From: Ceratopteris richardii
Lineage: Eukaryota > Streptophyta > Polypodiopsida > Polypodiales > Pteridaceae
Length of the DNA: 64,000 nucleotides
Assembly: GCA_020310875.1 (NCBI GenBank)
Contig: CM035423.1
Location: forward strand, 124,520,664-124,584,663
Reading direction: 5' to 3'
The notes beneath the pieces were generated by a model that had not been told where the DNA came from, made no database searches, and saw only the letters and a program-made list of their open reading frames with translations. How positions within the stretch are numbered: the first letter of the stretch is position 1; every line of letters starts with the position of its first letter. Of this stretch, positions 34,954 to 46,674 are shown in pieces. Position numbers and translations under genes: made by a program.

Positions 34954-37900
34954 TTAGTAGGTGGGCATGGATTTACAACTGGGGTCTGGGGGTTTATTAC
35001 AAGTTTTAGGTTGCCAAATGCAATGGATAGGTTTTGATTTTGACTTTGTGGAGGCTCTGGGGAGTGTGATAGGGTATTTACTTGAAAAATGGGGCTTTTT
35101 AGGAACCCATTTACAAGTGATTCTACTTGTGCTCATGGAAGAATACGTGTTAGTGCGTGATGTGTAAGACTGGGCCTCAGATGTTCGCGTGAGCGAAACA
35201 TGTTGTACAGGGTTTGGCCTTGGTGTAGCTATTTGAGCCCGCAAGCAAGCCTTAGGCACCCAGATTTTTCGTGATTGTGGGCTGGCCTTCATTGACTTCT
35301 TGGGTACCCAAATAGACTTTACTTTCGCAGAAGAACTTATGAAGGGCTTCTTATTAGTATCGTGCTGTTGATTACTAATAAGAGGTTTTGGCCGTGGTGT
35401 TGGCCTGGTCGGAACAGGGTGTTCGCCTTTTCGCCTCCATACTTGTTTCATCGGTTGAAACAATCTGCTTTGCTCCTTTTTTTGGCCTCCAGTATAGGTA
35501 GTGCTTTGCTTCTTCTGTATTCGATCTGCCTTTGGTTGCTGCATCCCTCTGGCCTTTGGAACAGAAGGTAGTGCCTTCTTATCCTTGACTCCGTTGTTGA
35601 GACAATCCTCTTTCTGCATCATACATTTTTGGACAAGAATAGCATTGTCAACTTCATGTGCACCCCTGGAAGGACCAGGAGTTCGTGCCTTACCTAGTTC
35701 CTTGAGTGCCTCATTTTCCAATTCAACTGTAATTCGACTATGATTTACGCATACCTGAAGAAGTCCACCTCTTAGGTTTAGGTTGACCGCATGATCATAG
35801 ATCCAGTCCTGACCCAAGACAAGAGGCTCAGTGAGGTCCTCATCTTGACACACTAGTACTTTGACTGTCATTGCTTCGTCTTGAATGGAGATGGGAAGAT
35901 CCACCTCGCCCATGCAGGGGGTTTCCACACCTCCCAATCCTATGAGATAGGCTTCTATAGGATTGACAGTTAATTTCAACTCTTGACAGTAAGACAACTT
36001 GACTGCACTAGTGGATGCACCTGAGTCAATCAAAGCTCTTACAGTCTTTGCACCTTTTCCTTGTCCTATATCTAAGGTTATAAAAGGACGTCGATCAATT
36101 ATCCTTTGAGCACTGATACCTGAAACTTCACACATAGCCACATGATATCCTTGATCTACATAGGTATTCGTCCTAGGTTGCTCCCTATTCTGTCTTCTCA
36201 ACTTCATTCTCCGGATGCGTTCCAATGCTTCTGCTTGGGCTTCTTCTCGAATTCCCTTTTCTTCTTCTTTGCGTTTCTTAGCAGTATTGAGTCGACTTAG
36301 CATTTCCTCTGTGAGAGGTTCCTGATACAACTTGACCCTGCATCCGCTAATGTAGCTCGGGAGAATGTCGCCTTCTAATGTGGCTAGTTGCACTGCTCCA
36401 CTTGTTGAGATTCGGTTTATAATCATGGGTCCATAGCCTCTCTTCTCCAGTTTTCTCGCATGTTGCTTCAATGTGTAGACTAAAACTAAGTCGCCTGCCT
36501 TCAAACCTTTATCCTTAACGTGGGCATCAAAGTATGCCTTCTGTCGTTTCTTAGCTACATATATCCCTGCTGCCGCCCTCAGTCTTGTTTCTCCTAATCG
36601 TTCAAGGTCAAAAAGTCTAGAGGAGAGTTCATGACCCGTCCATTCATGCTCTTGTGCTACTTTCAATGTAGGTATTAAGAAGTCCAATGGTAGCACTGCA
36701 TTTTGGCCAAATACCATCTGAAAGGGGGTGGCTTGGAGTACCGTTTTGTAGGCGACTCGGTATGCCCAAACAGCATGGTGTAGCTGTTTGTCCCAATCAG
36801 AGCGTTTATTGTTCACTAATTTCGTCAGTACATTGCATAAGATCTTGTTGGTGCTCTCAGCCTGGCCATTTGCTTGAGGGTGATAGGGGGCAGACTTCTT
36901 ATGCACTACCAAGAATTCTTGGAGCAGATTTTCAATAACTTCATTCAAGAAGTGAGTGCCTCTATCACTAACTAGCTCTATAGGTAGCCCGTATCTAGTG
37001 AACACATTCTCAAATAAAAACTTAGCTGTTGTTTGAGCATCGTTCTTCGTTGTGGCTTTTACCTCTACCCACTTTGTTAGATAGTTTGTCGCAACAATGA
37101 TATATTCTGCATGGGAACCCTTAGCTGGGGGATTAATAGGACCTACGAAGTCTATTCCCCACTTAGAGAATGCACGTCCACCCATCATAGGTTTCAGTGG
37201 CATCTCATCCTTACGTATAGGATATTGAGTTCTCTGACAGACATCACATCGTTTCACATAGGTATGTGCATCCATGTGAAGGGTCGGCCACCAGAAGCCC
37301 GCAAATAGTATTGCCTTGATCACCCGATCTGGCCCAAAGTGTCCTCCTGCTACACCTTGGTGAGCAGTGTCCAAGATCTTGAGATATTCACTCTCATGGA
37401 CACATAGTCTCAGGTAACCGTCTTTACCATGTTTGTATAGATTATCACCAATGAGTGAGTAATCCTGGGCTTCTTGTTCTACACTCCTTTTCCTAGCCAG
37501 AGTCATGTCTGGAGGGAATGTTTTCGTCCTCAGAAAGGATACTAGTGGTTCACTCCAATTCGGCACTATGGACACTTGATAAAGAGTGGCATGTTCCACA
37601 GGTGGTTTAGTGCAGTAGGTTGGGCATTCCTTGCACAAGTTTTGGACATCAGCTTCCATAGTCGGCCAATGTACTCCAAGTCTCCGTAGTGTCTGTAGGG
37701 TTCGTCGCTTTGAGTAGTGTTGCTCTAATGCACCTACATGTGCTAATTGCAACCACTTCGCATACTCGTCCTCTTCTACACAACAAGCCAAGATCCCTTG
37801 ATCTATGTGCTTGTACATACTTCCAGCCATGATGTGGTACTTTTGGGCTTTTACTACCTCTCTATCCTGTGTGGCTATTACTGGGTGGTTAGGCCCGTAC

Positions 37901-38919
37901 GTCAATACTGGCACTAATGGCTTAGCCCACTGCGGCACCACTTCCAAATTAAACAAGTAAGCATCAGGAAGGTCATCTGACACTCCTTGTGGGGCTTCTC
38001 CAGATGTGAGCCTAGAGAGATGATCTGCTCTCAAGTGAGTCTTCCCTTTCCTGACCACAACCTCGAAATCATATTCCATTAGTAAGAGAAACCATCTTAC
38101 TAATCTTCCTGTATTGCATGGTTTGTTCACGAGATATAACAGTGCCTGATGATCAGTAAAAAATTTAAACTTGTTTGCAAGCAAGTAATGTCTAAACCTT
38201 TTAACTGCATATACCATGCCTAAGCCTTCTCTCTCAGTAGTGGTGTAATTTCGTTCAGCTGCATTCAATTGTCTACTGGCATAGGCAATTGGGAGATCCA
38301 TATTACCTTCACCAGTAGGTTGTGCAAGCACACACCCAATAGCATAATTGGATGCATCCACGTGAACATGGAATGGCTTATTCCAATCTGGTGTGGTTAA
38401 GATTGGTGCTGAACATAATCTTCGTTTAAGCTCCTGGAAGGAATTCTTGCATTCATCAGTCCACTCAAAGTTAGTCAGAAGTCCATACATGGGCTTTGCA
38501 ATAACAGCATGCATGTGAATGAACCGGCGGTAGTAACCACAATGCCCCATGAAAGCTTGTACTTCCTTGACGTTCTTTGGCCTAGGTAACTCGGCTATGG
38601 CTCTTACTTTCTCTTCATCGGTGGATATGCCATTCTTTGACACTATGTGTCCTAAAATCTTACCTTGCCTGACCATGAAAACACACTTCTCTGGGTTCAA
38701 GCACACTTGATACTCCCTACATTTGTCAAAGATTTGTCTGAGTTCAGGAATATGGGTTTGTCTGATGTTGGAATGAGCACAAAGATCATCAACATAGACT
38801 TCTAAGTTCTTCCTCAGGAACTCCTTAAATACATGACACATCAGCCTCTGGAAGGTTGCTGGTGCATTGGTAAGCCCAAATGGCATTACCCGAAAGGCAA
38901 ATACCCCACTCAGTGGCAA
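34954..38919 (-). pseudogene. 16-kb gypsy pol: RT end, RNase H, double H2C2, integrase, second protease
   Basis: A 1,321-codon open frame continuing pol after a frameshift near 38905. Residues: RT palm [15 protein letters not shown] with catalytic YVDD at 42-45. RNase H starts near 184 (HVHVDASNYAIG; Asp188). First H2C2 module about 385-440 (His394, His402, then CKEC). Second H2C2 module about 510-565 (His520, His527, then CDVC). Integrase core Asp590 (GIDFVGP), Asp652 (VSDRGTHF) and Glu688 (GQAESTN), giving DD35E spacing. GPF-like segment near 830 (RGYGPMIINRI). Second aspartic protease about 945-1065 (ALIDSGASTSAV, Asp965; PLVLGQDWIYD). Basic Ser/Lys/Pro tail to 1321 with repeated W-V-P-K motifs. 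All catalytic residues listed are present. The frame itself is intact, but it is cut off from gag and protease 1 upstream. Confidence 0.92.
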
Positions 38920-40714
38920 AAGCGGTCTTATGCTGATCTTCTGGAGCTATGGCTACTTGATTGTAGCCCGAAAATCCATCAAGGAAGCTGTACACTTCCT
39001 TGCCTGCTACTCTTTCTAAGAGATGTTCTGTGATGGGAAGCGGATAATTATCTCAAATTGTGGCTGCATTGACCTTCTTTAGGTTAATGCATACACGTAA
39101 TTTACCATTCTTTTTGGGCACCACTACAATGGGGGATACCCATTCAGTGTGCTCAATTTCATAGATAAATCCAGCTTCAACCAGTCTATCTATCTCCTCT
39201 TTGATCTTCGCAGCGTAATTATCATTGTATGTATATGGCTTTTGCTTAGAGGGTTTGGCATCTGAGGTCATGGGGATGGTGTGTGAGCAGATGTCTGGAT
39301 CAACACCCTTCAAATCCTTGTAACTCCAAGCGAACACGTCTCTGTATTCTCTTAGCAAGGCTATCAATTCTTGCTCTTCTTCTTCCGTCAGGTCATGTCC
39401 TATGTAAGTGCATCTCTCTTCTCCCTCTTCCATGGCTACCACAATTTTCTTTGTGGTTTCTTTGTTATCATAGGCCTCTTCTGATTGTGCCTCTCGTTTA
39501 GGCATTCTGATCATGACTCTCCTGTCATCTATCTCATACTTCTTACAATTTTCTGGGACCTCAAACAAAGATTCCTCCTCTTCTTGTGTGACTTCTTTCT
39601 TCTTCCTTTTCTTTCCTTCTTCCTTAGGGGTTACATGTGTGGCTAGCCTAATGTCTTTTGTAAGCTCTCTGTGCCTCTGGGGTTGAAATTCGACGTCATA
39701 GAAGTATTCTTCATCTGATGCAAAAGGTGGGTCCATAATGATTGACTCTAGATCGGAGTGACTTGCATCCTCAAATGCATCAGGGCTAGGTTCGCATTCT
39801 TCTAGGACTGCCTCTCCCATGATTGGCTCTATGGAGAAGACTGAAATGTCATAGCCATCTTCATCACAGTGAGGTGTCCATTGTTCTTCATTGATGGCTA
39901 CATCCATTGTTGCTAAGATTTCTGCCCAGCCATGGGGTTCAAATTCCTCATTAGGAAATACTACAGGTGCATAGGCTGGGTCTTGAATGGGTCTATGTGT
40001 TTCGTTTGCACCTACTTCTCTGGCCTTTTCTCTTTTCTCTTCTTCTACCGCCACTTTGCACATCCATAAGTGGATGTCTTCATGCATCCATGAGGATCCT
40101 GATCCTATGGAATGCACAGATTCCGTATCATCTTTGGCTCTATGGATGGGATTCCATTGGATAGGGGGGACATCTCTATGAGAGTAATCTTTGAGATTCA
40201 CTTTGGTCGTAACACCTAAGTGTTGCAAGTACAAAGAATTGGTTCCCCAATCCTGTACCACTTGCAACTGTCGCATAAAAGGTCGTCCCAAAATCATCTC
40301 ATAGGCATGGTTCTTGCTAAAATCACATATAGCAAATGTGTGCTCGAACTCAACACCACATGTGGTGAGAGTTATTCCTTCTAACAGCCCTAAGGGTCGC
40401 TCTATGTGACCATCGGCCATCTGCAATTTCATTCTCGTTGGCCTGAGTGCTGGCTTGCCCCAACGCTTCCATAGGGAAGTGGTAGCAATTGCAACACCTG
40501 CGCCTGAGTCCAAAATTGCCTTGGTGGTGTACCCCTGGTAGGTAATGGGAAGATAGGTGTTCCCTTCTTCACCTTCACACATGTCTCCTATCTTATCCAA
40601 GGGTATCTCTAGCACTGTCCTATGGGATCCTACCTGGGAATGAGGTTTTGATATCTCTGGTACTTGTTTGGCTACATGTTTCCATAGCTCTGGCCTTACT
40701 TTGAGTAGCTCTTA
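38905..40714 (-). pseudogene. 16-kb gypsy pol start: protease 1 and RT N-terminus
   Basis: After a TAA at 40712-40714 the gag frame continues (ELLKVRPELWKHVAKQV). The open frame from the Met at 40615 carries the protease loop AILDSGAGVAIATT (Asp36 of that frame) and the flap strand EMILGRPFMRQL. An acidic linker follows, then the RT entry EEEEQELIALLREYRDVFAW, KPYTYNDNYAAKIKEEIDRL and VVVPKKNGKLRVCINLKKVN. A TGA at 39053-39055 interrupts the fingers just before DNYPLPITEHLLERV. The frame then reads to a one-base loss near 38905, after which pol continues in the next frame. Confidence 0.9.
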
Positions 40715-43700
40715 TAAGGTGAGGTTGCATTGTACTTTAGTGTTTTTCACTACCTCTGTGTTCCTAGGTATGAGCGAGTCCTCATTCCGTACCATGACTG
40801 TGGGTGCTCTCATACAAGTAGACTTAGCTTCCCATGGGCCTGTGAAGTGGGGTAATTCTTGTAAAGAATTAGACTCAAAGTCTAGTCTTTCCTGAGAGTG
40901 GGTGCTCTCCTGCTCCTCATAAATGGAGGGGATGTCTTGTGGGAATTGGTCATGTGCATCATCCACAAGTTCAATAGGAGGAGGGACTTCACTTTCTTTA
41001 GCCCATTTGTCTTCTTGAATCTCTCGTAAGAATTCTAGTGTGAATCGATTCAGAGAAGATGATGTATCTGGCTCCGTAGAGTTAGGCACATAGGCTTCAG
41101 GCACATAGGCTTCCTGGGCAGGAAGACTGGTTCCTTTTCTGATTGTGCAATTAGCTTCTCTATTCTTTCTAACAGTCCATCAAAGTGCAACTGTGTCTTC
41201 GCTGAACTAGAGATGTTAAATAGGCGACTGGCTTCAAACATGGTCTGAGCCAATTCCACCATCTTAGCACAAATTTTGGTTCGTTCTAGCTCTAGTTCTG
41301 CTCTAGGGTAACACTTTTCATGATCAATTACGTTTGGCCCTTCTTGGATTCTGGCCTGATATGCTTTAAGCATCATGTTAAGGTCCTCGGGAGTGGGATC
41401 TGCTAGGACTGATCCTACTCTTGGGGGTGGTGGGTTTAGGTGAGGCGGGTTGGAAGGTGGCGGTTCGGATGGAGTTGGGAATGGTGGAGGTGAAGGAGGT
41501 GGGGCAGTGTGAGAGGGAGTTTGAGCTGTGAGTTCAGTTATCCTGGCCTTTGTTTCTCTGAGGCTTTCCTCGAGTTCACTCATCTTTTTTGCCCATTGTC
41601 TTTTCATTCTTTCACGACTATCCTTCCAAGCTCTAGTCCTTTTCTTTGTCATGCTCTCTGTTTCACTAACATCTGGGCTCTTTTCCTGGCCTACCCCTTG
41701 GTTTTGCTGCAATGCTTGAGCTCTAGTGACTACCTGTATTGGTGCAGTGGAAGTGACACTTCCTATGGAATCTACCACTAACCCAATAACGTTAATGGGA
41801 GTGATTTTTGGCATATTGCTGGGATTCTTTGGACAATCTCGTAAGAGATGCTCCTTTCCACATTCTTGGCAAAAGCCCTGGATCGTCAGTGACTGGGGTT
41901 GTGTAGGTGGAGGCAAGGGACAATCACGAATGAGATGATCTCCCTGACATCTGTAGCATGGTCCTCTAGGGAATGGGGGTCTCACTTGTCTAGGTTGAGG
42001 TCTAGGGTTGGGGTTTGCATACATGACGTTTGTGTAATCTGACTCCCAACTAGGTTCATTTGGCTCTTCACAATAGTAGGACTCACCATGTTCACGAGAT
42101 TGCATGTAGTAAGCCTGGGGACTATCAACATGTGTAGAAGCAAAGCTATGGTCACTCGGGTCACTTTCAGAAAGCAATGGTGTTACAGGGACTATAGCTC
42201 TATTCAGGTTCTCTTCAACAGCTGCATATTTTACTAGGATCACATTAGTAGGAGCAGGTGGTTGTTGTGCTAGCATTGGCTGGGGTCTCAGTTGGTTTTG
42301 GTAGGGTTGGTAGGTTTGTTGAGGTCTCACATACTGCTGAGGTGGGTACTGGTTCTGGTATCTTCCTTGTTGAGGGTATGGTTGTGGGTACGTCTGCCTA
42401 ACGGTTTGCTTATTGTAGGGGCAATCTTGCGCGGTGTGATTGGTGTACCTCTGTTCTATGGTGCAGTACTGGCTACTAGGATTTACTTGGGGTTGAGCCA
42501 TAATGGGACATACATTTGCCATGTGGTCACCACCACAAGTATAACATCTTTTCACAGGGGCAAACCTTGGGATCTGTTTGCTAGTGACACCTAATTTCTG
42601 AGCTACTTTCTCTGCAAGTTCCTCAATTGATGTGGATTGCGTGGACGAGAGGCTAGAGGCACTATCTGAATCTTTGTATATCTTGGAAAGCTCTAACTCC
42701 TCCCCTAGGTTATCCTCGATGTCAATGCACATGCGTACACACTCTTCTATGGTCCTAGGGTCCTTCAAGTACACATAAGATCTCAATTTGGTACTTAGCA
42801 ATCCATCCAAGAACAAAGCCACTTGCTTTGTTGGTGTGGGTAACTCAGGGACAGGGCATCTCTCTAGGTATTGCCGAAATCTTCTTCCAGCAAGTCTCAC
42901 AATCTCTTGAGGGGTTTGCTTGAAGCTGTGAATCAATGAGGAGGTATTATGTCTTATGCCACTCTTAGAGAATTCAATAATGAAAGCCTCTAGGAGTTGG
43001 TCTATGCTCCTGAATTGTCTCTCATTCAACGGTTGAAACCACGTAAGGGCTGTGTTCCTAAGAGTTAGACCAAAGGCATTGTACTGCGTGAATAGATCCT
43101 CCACTTGTTCCGCTCTCAAGACTTGCCTAAACTCAGCCACATGATCATATGGATCTCCAGTGCCATCGAAGTAGTTCTTCATGGACTTAACTAGCTGAGT
43201 CGGTCTCAAAGTCCTTGTGTGCTCTCTAGGTCGTGGTAGAGGGAACTCATCCGCATTTCTTTGATTCCTGTGAGCTCTAAGTATCTCAGGTTCCACCTTA
43301 TTTGTCTCCATTCTCGTTCTTTCTCTGCCCCCTGGGTTGGCAAAGCTTACTTCTGGCCTATCTCTACTTCTGTCTCTTTGAATTCCATGAGCTTGGGATG
43401 TTCCAGCTCCAGGGTGACCATAGGACACATTCGATCTTGGTTGGGGGAAAACGAATTCACCCTTCCAAGTGTAAGCATGTCTATCATGTTCTGTAACCAC
43501 AAAGATCCTCTCTGAAGCGTGATCTAAGGGGAATCCACTCTGGTGTGATAATCCTAGTGAGAACAGATTTGCCTCGAGGGGTCCTCGGTTCTTCACCCCT
43601 GTTTCCTTGCTCTAGGTCACCTAAGTCCGTTCCTGGGATCTCATTCCCAAATTCATCAGTCCTATCTGGATGATTGGTGACTACATATATTGTCCCTTCC

Positions 43701-43975
43701 TTGTCTAAGTAGGCTCCGTTTTTGAACTTGACAGCTGGGCGCTCTAGTCCAATAGATTGGTTAGGATTCTTAATCTGTACTACAGATCTTCCTAGGCCGT
43801 CCTCATAGATGCTAGCACCTAATCGGTTGGTCCTAAGGTATTCCAACTGCGTTTTGTAAGGGCCTTCTACCCTGTGCAAGTATGGCACTCCTGAACTTCC
43901 CGTAGGTCTGTCCATGCCTTGAGACATCTCTGATTCACTAGTCTCAGAGCTAGGGTAGTATGAGTGGTGGCTCAA
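40712..43975 (-). pseudogene. 16-kb gypsy gag with three zinc knuckles
   Basis: Gag begins at ATG 43975 (MSHHSYYPSSETSESEMSQG). A frameshift in the overlap 43484-43596 passes to an 848-codon frame (43596-41050), and a second one (41050-41104) passes to a third frame ending at the TAA 40712. Retrotransposon gag (capsid-like) domain: KSMKNYFDGTGDPYDHVAEF through LRNTALTWFQPL to RFRQYLERCPVPELP. Zinc knuckles start at Cys351, Cys547 and Cys576 of the middle frame; all three read CX2CX3HX4C rather than the usual CX2CX4HX4C. A coiled coil (KKMSELEESLRETKARITEL) and a Pro-rich linker follow. Gag would form the particle and bind RNA. Confidence 0.9.
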
Positions 43976-45944
43976 CTGCTGGGCCCAAGACCTAGCAGTG
44001 TGGTTGACACTAGCCTCTGAAGACCTAAGGCTTTGTCTATCCCTTACTAGATGTCATCCTGATCTAAGGTTCATAAGCCTATTTAAGTAGCCCAATTTTA
44101 CCCAAGTACAATCTCGTTGCTGAGTTCTTTTGTATCTGTTACTTGATTCTTTTTTAGTTGATTACCGTGTTTATGGTCTGGTTTGATATCACATCGTCAG
44201 GAATACTTGAATGTATTTCCGTATTTGAAGTTGATCGTTCCACGTTAAGTACTTTTTCCTTTATAGTTCTCGACCGTACAAAGATTATGTCCTTAGCTTG
44301 AACTTGAGAGTTTAGGTATTCTTCAACTTGATATTTGCCTATCGTCGCCCTAACTTACTCCTACCTCTAGTCGTTCTTAGCCTGAGCTAAGAATTGACGA
44401 AGGGGAGTTGAGAATATGCCGACCTTTCTTGCTGATCCTTGTTCTTTAGTGCTCGAGAAGCTGATTCTCAAGCTTGCACAAAGCCCCTTGCTTGGAATGC
44501 CCTCAAGAGCTCTTACTAGACCTGTAAAAGTCCCACGGTTAGCTCAAGACTTAGATTCAAATGACACAATAGACCACTTTCATGCATGTAACTCACAGAC
44601 CAAATTATCCTTTGCCTTTATGGAAAATAATCCTAGGGATCCCTCAGTTTTCCTACCTCGGGGTATGGTCCACTTCAAAATACCCTATCTAATAATCCTG
44701 ATATTAATTTTCACATAACCAGTGGAAGTTTTGGTTGTACTCCTCACAAGCTTTCCAACAAAACAAGAATCACAGCAAACGGATTTCGTATGAGGAAGTT
44801 ATGTCAGTTCAGGCTTCAGGGATTAAAACAGGGTTCAAACAGGCTGACAGATCACAGGAGTTTTCTCGAAATCACATGTGTAGGGACCTCACAAATCACT
44901 AATGGCTTGCTAATTATGCCCAAAATTACCCCAAAAAGATGCAAGAAAAAACCCTAGAAATTTGGCCGAAAAAGCCTGTCAATCGCGATCGACAGGTCTG
45001 TCAATCGCGATTGACAGAGGTGTCCGTCGGGTCCTATCGGTCACGATCGACACGTCAATCGCGATGGACAGTGTCAATCGCGATCGACAGAGTCGATCGT
45101 GGGTCCTGTCAATCGCGATCGACAGAGTCGATCGTGGGTCCTGTCAATCGCGATCGATGGTGTCAATCGCGATCGACACTTTTTCCGGGTTTTTCGCCGT
45201 GAATTCAGTCGATCGGGGCTGTGTCCATCGCGATGGACACGTGGCTACGCGAAAAAGTCAATCAATCGTTGAAATTCAGTCGGTGGCGATCGACGGTGTC
45301 AATCGCGATTGACGGAGGTGTCGGTCGTGGCTGTCGATCGCGATCGACGGTGTCAATCGCGATTGACAGGGTCCTACATGGCAGTCATACGGTCGTGGGG
45401 TCTGTCGGTCGCGATTGACAGGGTCTGTCGATCGTGGCTGTCGATCGCGATCGATGGTGTCGGTCGCGATTGACAGAGAAACACGGAATTTTTCAATTTT
45501 GTTTAGTGATTTGGAATGTGCTCTTTGTGCTTGTCCTAGTGGTGCACTTAGTTTTACCAATAGATGAAATTTTCTGTCAATCGCGATCGACAGAGGCTGG
45601 CGACTGCGAGACAGTTTCTGAGTTTTCCGTACTTGCGCAATGTGCTGGAGGGGATGATGCTGCTGGAACCTGCAAGAAAGCTCAAAAAGCACGCAAAAAC
45701 AATGCACACAATATCGCTCTCTCGCTCTCTCTCACAAGTGGAATGAGGGAAATGAGGTGGAGAAGGTGGTATAAGCAAAAAACTGAAATTTTTTTTCGCG
45801 ATGATGGAGATGGAGATCGGGTATGGTGATGATGATGATGGTGGTGAGGTAAGAAAAAGAAAAATAAGAAAAGTAAAGAGATTACCTACAACGCCAACGT
45901 CTCAAATCTACGTCTTACCATCACACGCTCGTCCTCAAAGCTCG
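43976..45944 (-). other. untranslated leader of the 16-kb gypsy
   Basis: Nearly 2 kb between primer site and gag start, without coding text. It contains the palindrome array (44976-45595). Open frames here on either strand (for example repeated QSRST/IAIDR text) are products of that repeat. Confidence 0.8.
44976..45595. repeat. array of CpG-rich 20-bp palindromes
   Basis: About 17 copies of a unit close to CTGTCAATCGCGATTGACAG, itself a perfect palindrome (44998-45017). Another copy, GTGTCCATCGCGATGGACAC (45221-45240), is also a perfect palindrome although both arms differ from the first. Spacing is irregular (about 20-60 bp, one outlier at 45576). The core TCGCGA is unusually CpG-rich for this AT-rich window. 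Confidence 0.93.
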
Positions 45945-45963
45945 ATCCCCAGCAACGGCGCCA
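45945..45963 (-). other. primer binding site, tRNA-Asp type
   Basis: The plus strand reads ATCCCCAGCAACGGCGCCA. This equals the 3' end of plant tRNA-Asp (ATCCCCGGCAACGGCGCCA, from general knowledge) with one change, so the minus strand is complementary to that tRNA. Eight bases separate it from the 5' LTR. Confidence 0.88.
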
Positions 45964-45971
45964 AAATTTGG

Positions 45972-46674
45972 TGTAGCTCAGTGATGAGTAGCACCTCCTT
46001 TAATGTCAATCCAGGAAGGCGTGAGGATGGTATGAAGACCTCGAGCAAGTGGAGGCACAAGTGCGTGAGTGAGAAGCACACAAACATGCACACACATACA
46101 CACACACGCGCACACACGGCAAGACAAAGAGTGAGAAGCAATGGAGTTCTTAGATTACTTTCAAAAAGCTCTTACAAGTTCATTTCAATTACAATCTACC
46201 CCCAAAAATGAGCTCTCTAGCTCCTTTTATAGTTTTTGACTAGCTTTGGCCCTGTCCAGACCTAGTGTCCGGCCTAGTTAAAAATTAGGTTCTCTACCCT
46301 ATTTGGAGGTTCAAATGAAGTCTAAAAAATGGGAAAACTGACAGGTAGGTACTTCTAAAGCTCCTCAAGCTCAAGGACTCCTTGGCTTGCACAAAATGGA
46401 GCTACAAAAATATGAAATGGTATTTACAATGGTTTCTAGTGATGAAAATCACTATTGTTGTAGGGATTTCTTCTAACATTTTGACATACATTTCCTGGAG
46501 CTCCCTACTTGCTCCTTCTCCTTGTGTGTCCACCTCTCTTATATACGTTAGTGTCTTGAAAAAATATTGGCCTACTTACCAGGTCGTCGTTGACTGCTCT
46601 GTCTGCTTGTACTTTCTCTTCTCTCTGACTCCCTTCTTAAGCTTCCTTGCCTAGTGAGTCCTTCAATTCCAACA
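45972..46674 (-). repeat. 5' LTR of the 16-kb gypsy
   Basis: 703 bp, TGTAGCTCAG...TTCCAACA. About 11 substitutions and one 1-bp indel distinguish it from 30447-31148. Confidence 0.97.

Larger units (their letters stand above)
30447..46674 (-). mobile_element. 16.2-kb Ty3/gypsy element, Tat/Athila-like, with extra domains
   Basis: Complete ends: 702/703-bp LTRs (TGTAGCTCAG...TTCCAACA) and a perfect TCTGG duplication (30442-30446 and 46675-46679). A tRNA-Asp primer site is next to the 5' LTR and a polypurine tract is next to the 3' LTR. Order on the minus strand: leader with a palindrome array, gag, protease 1, RT, RNase H, two H2C2 modules, integrase, protease 2, basic tail, ORF3. No chromodomain is seen. 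The Asp primer site and the extra 3' ORF suggest the Tat/Athila branch (inference). I count about 11 substitutions and 1 indel between LTRs, so insertion was recent. Eight stops or frameshifts are visible in its coding regions. Confidence 0.95.

Noticed and set aside
40712-40714. Programmed stop readthrough between gag and pol of the 16-kb gypsy
   Set aside because: Other stops and frameshifts are present in the same copy, so decay is the simpler reading; only a shared stop in relatives would revive the idea.
44976-45595. CRISPR-like array of short palindromic repeats
   Set aside because: Spacers are irregular and themselves repeat-derived, there are no cas genes, and the array lies in a plant retrotransposon leader.
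44939-45829. Plus- and minus-strand frames with repeated IAIDR / QSRST text
   Set aside because: Generated by the palindrome array; not a repeat protein.
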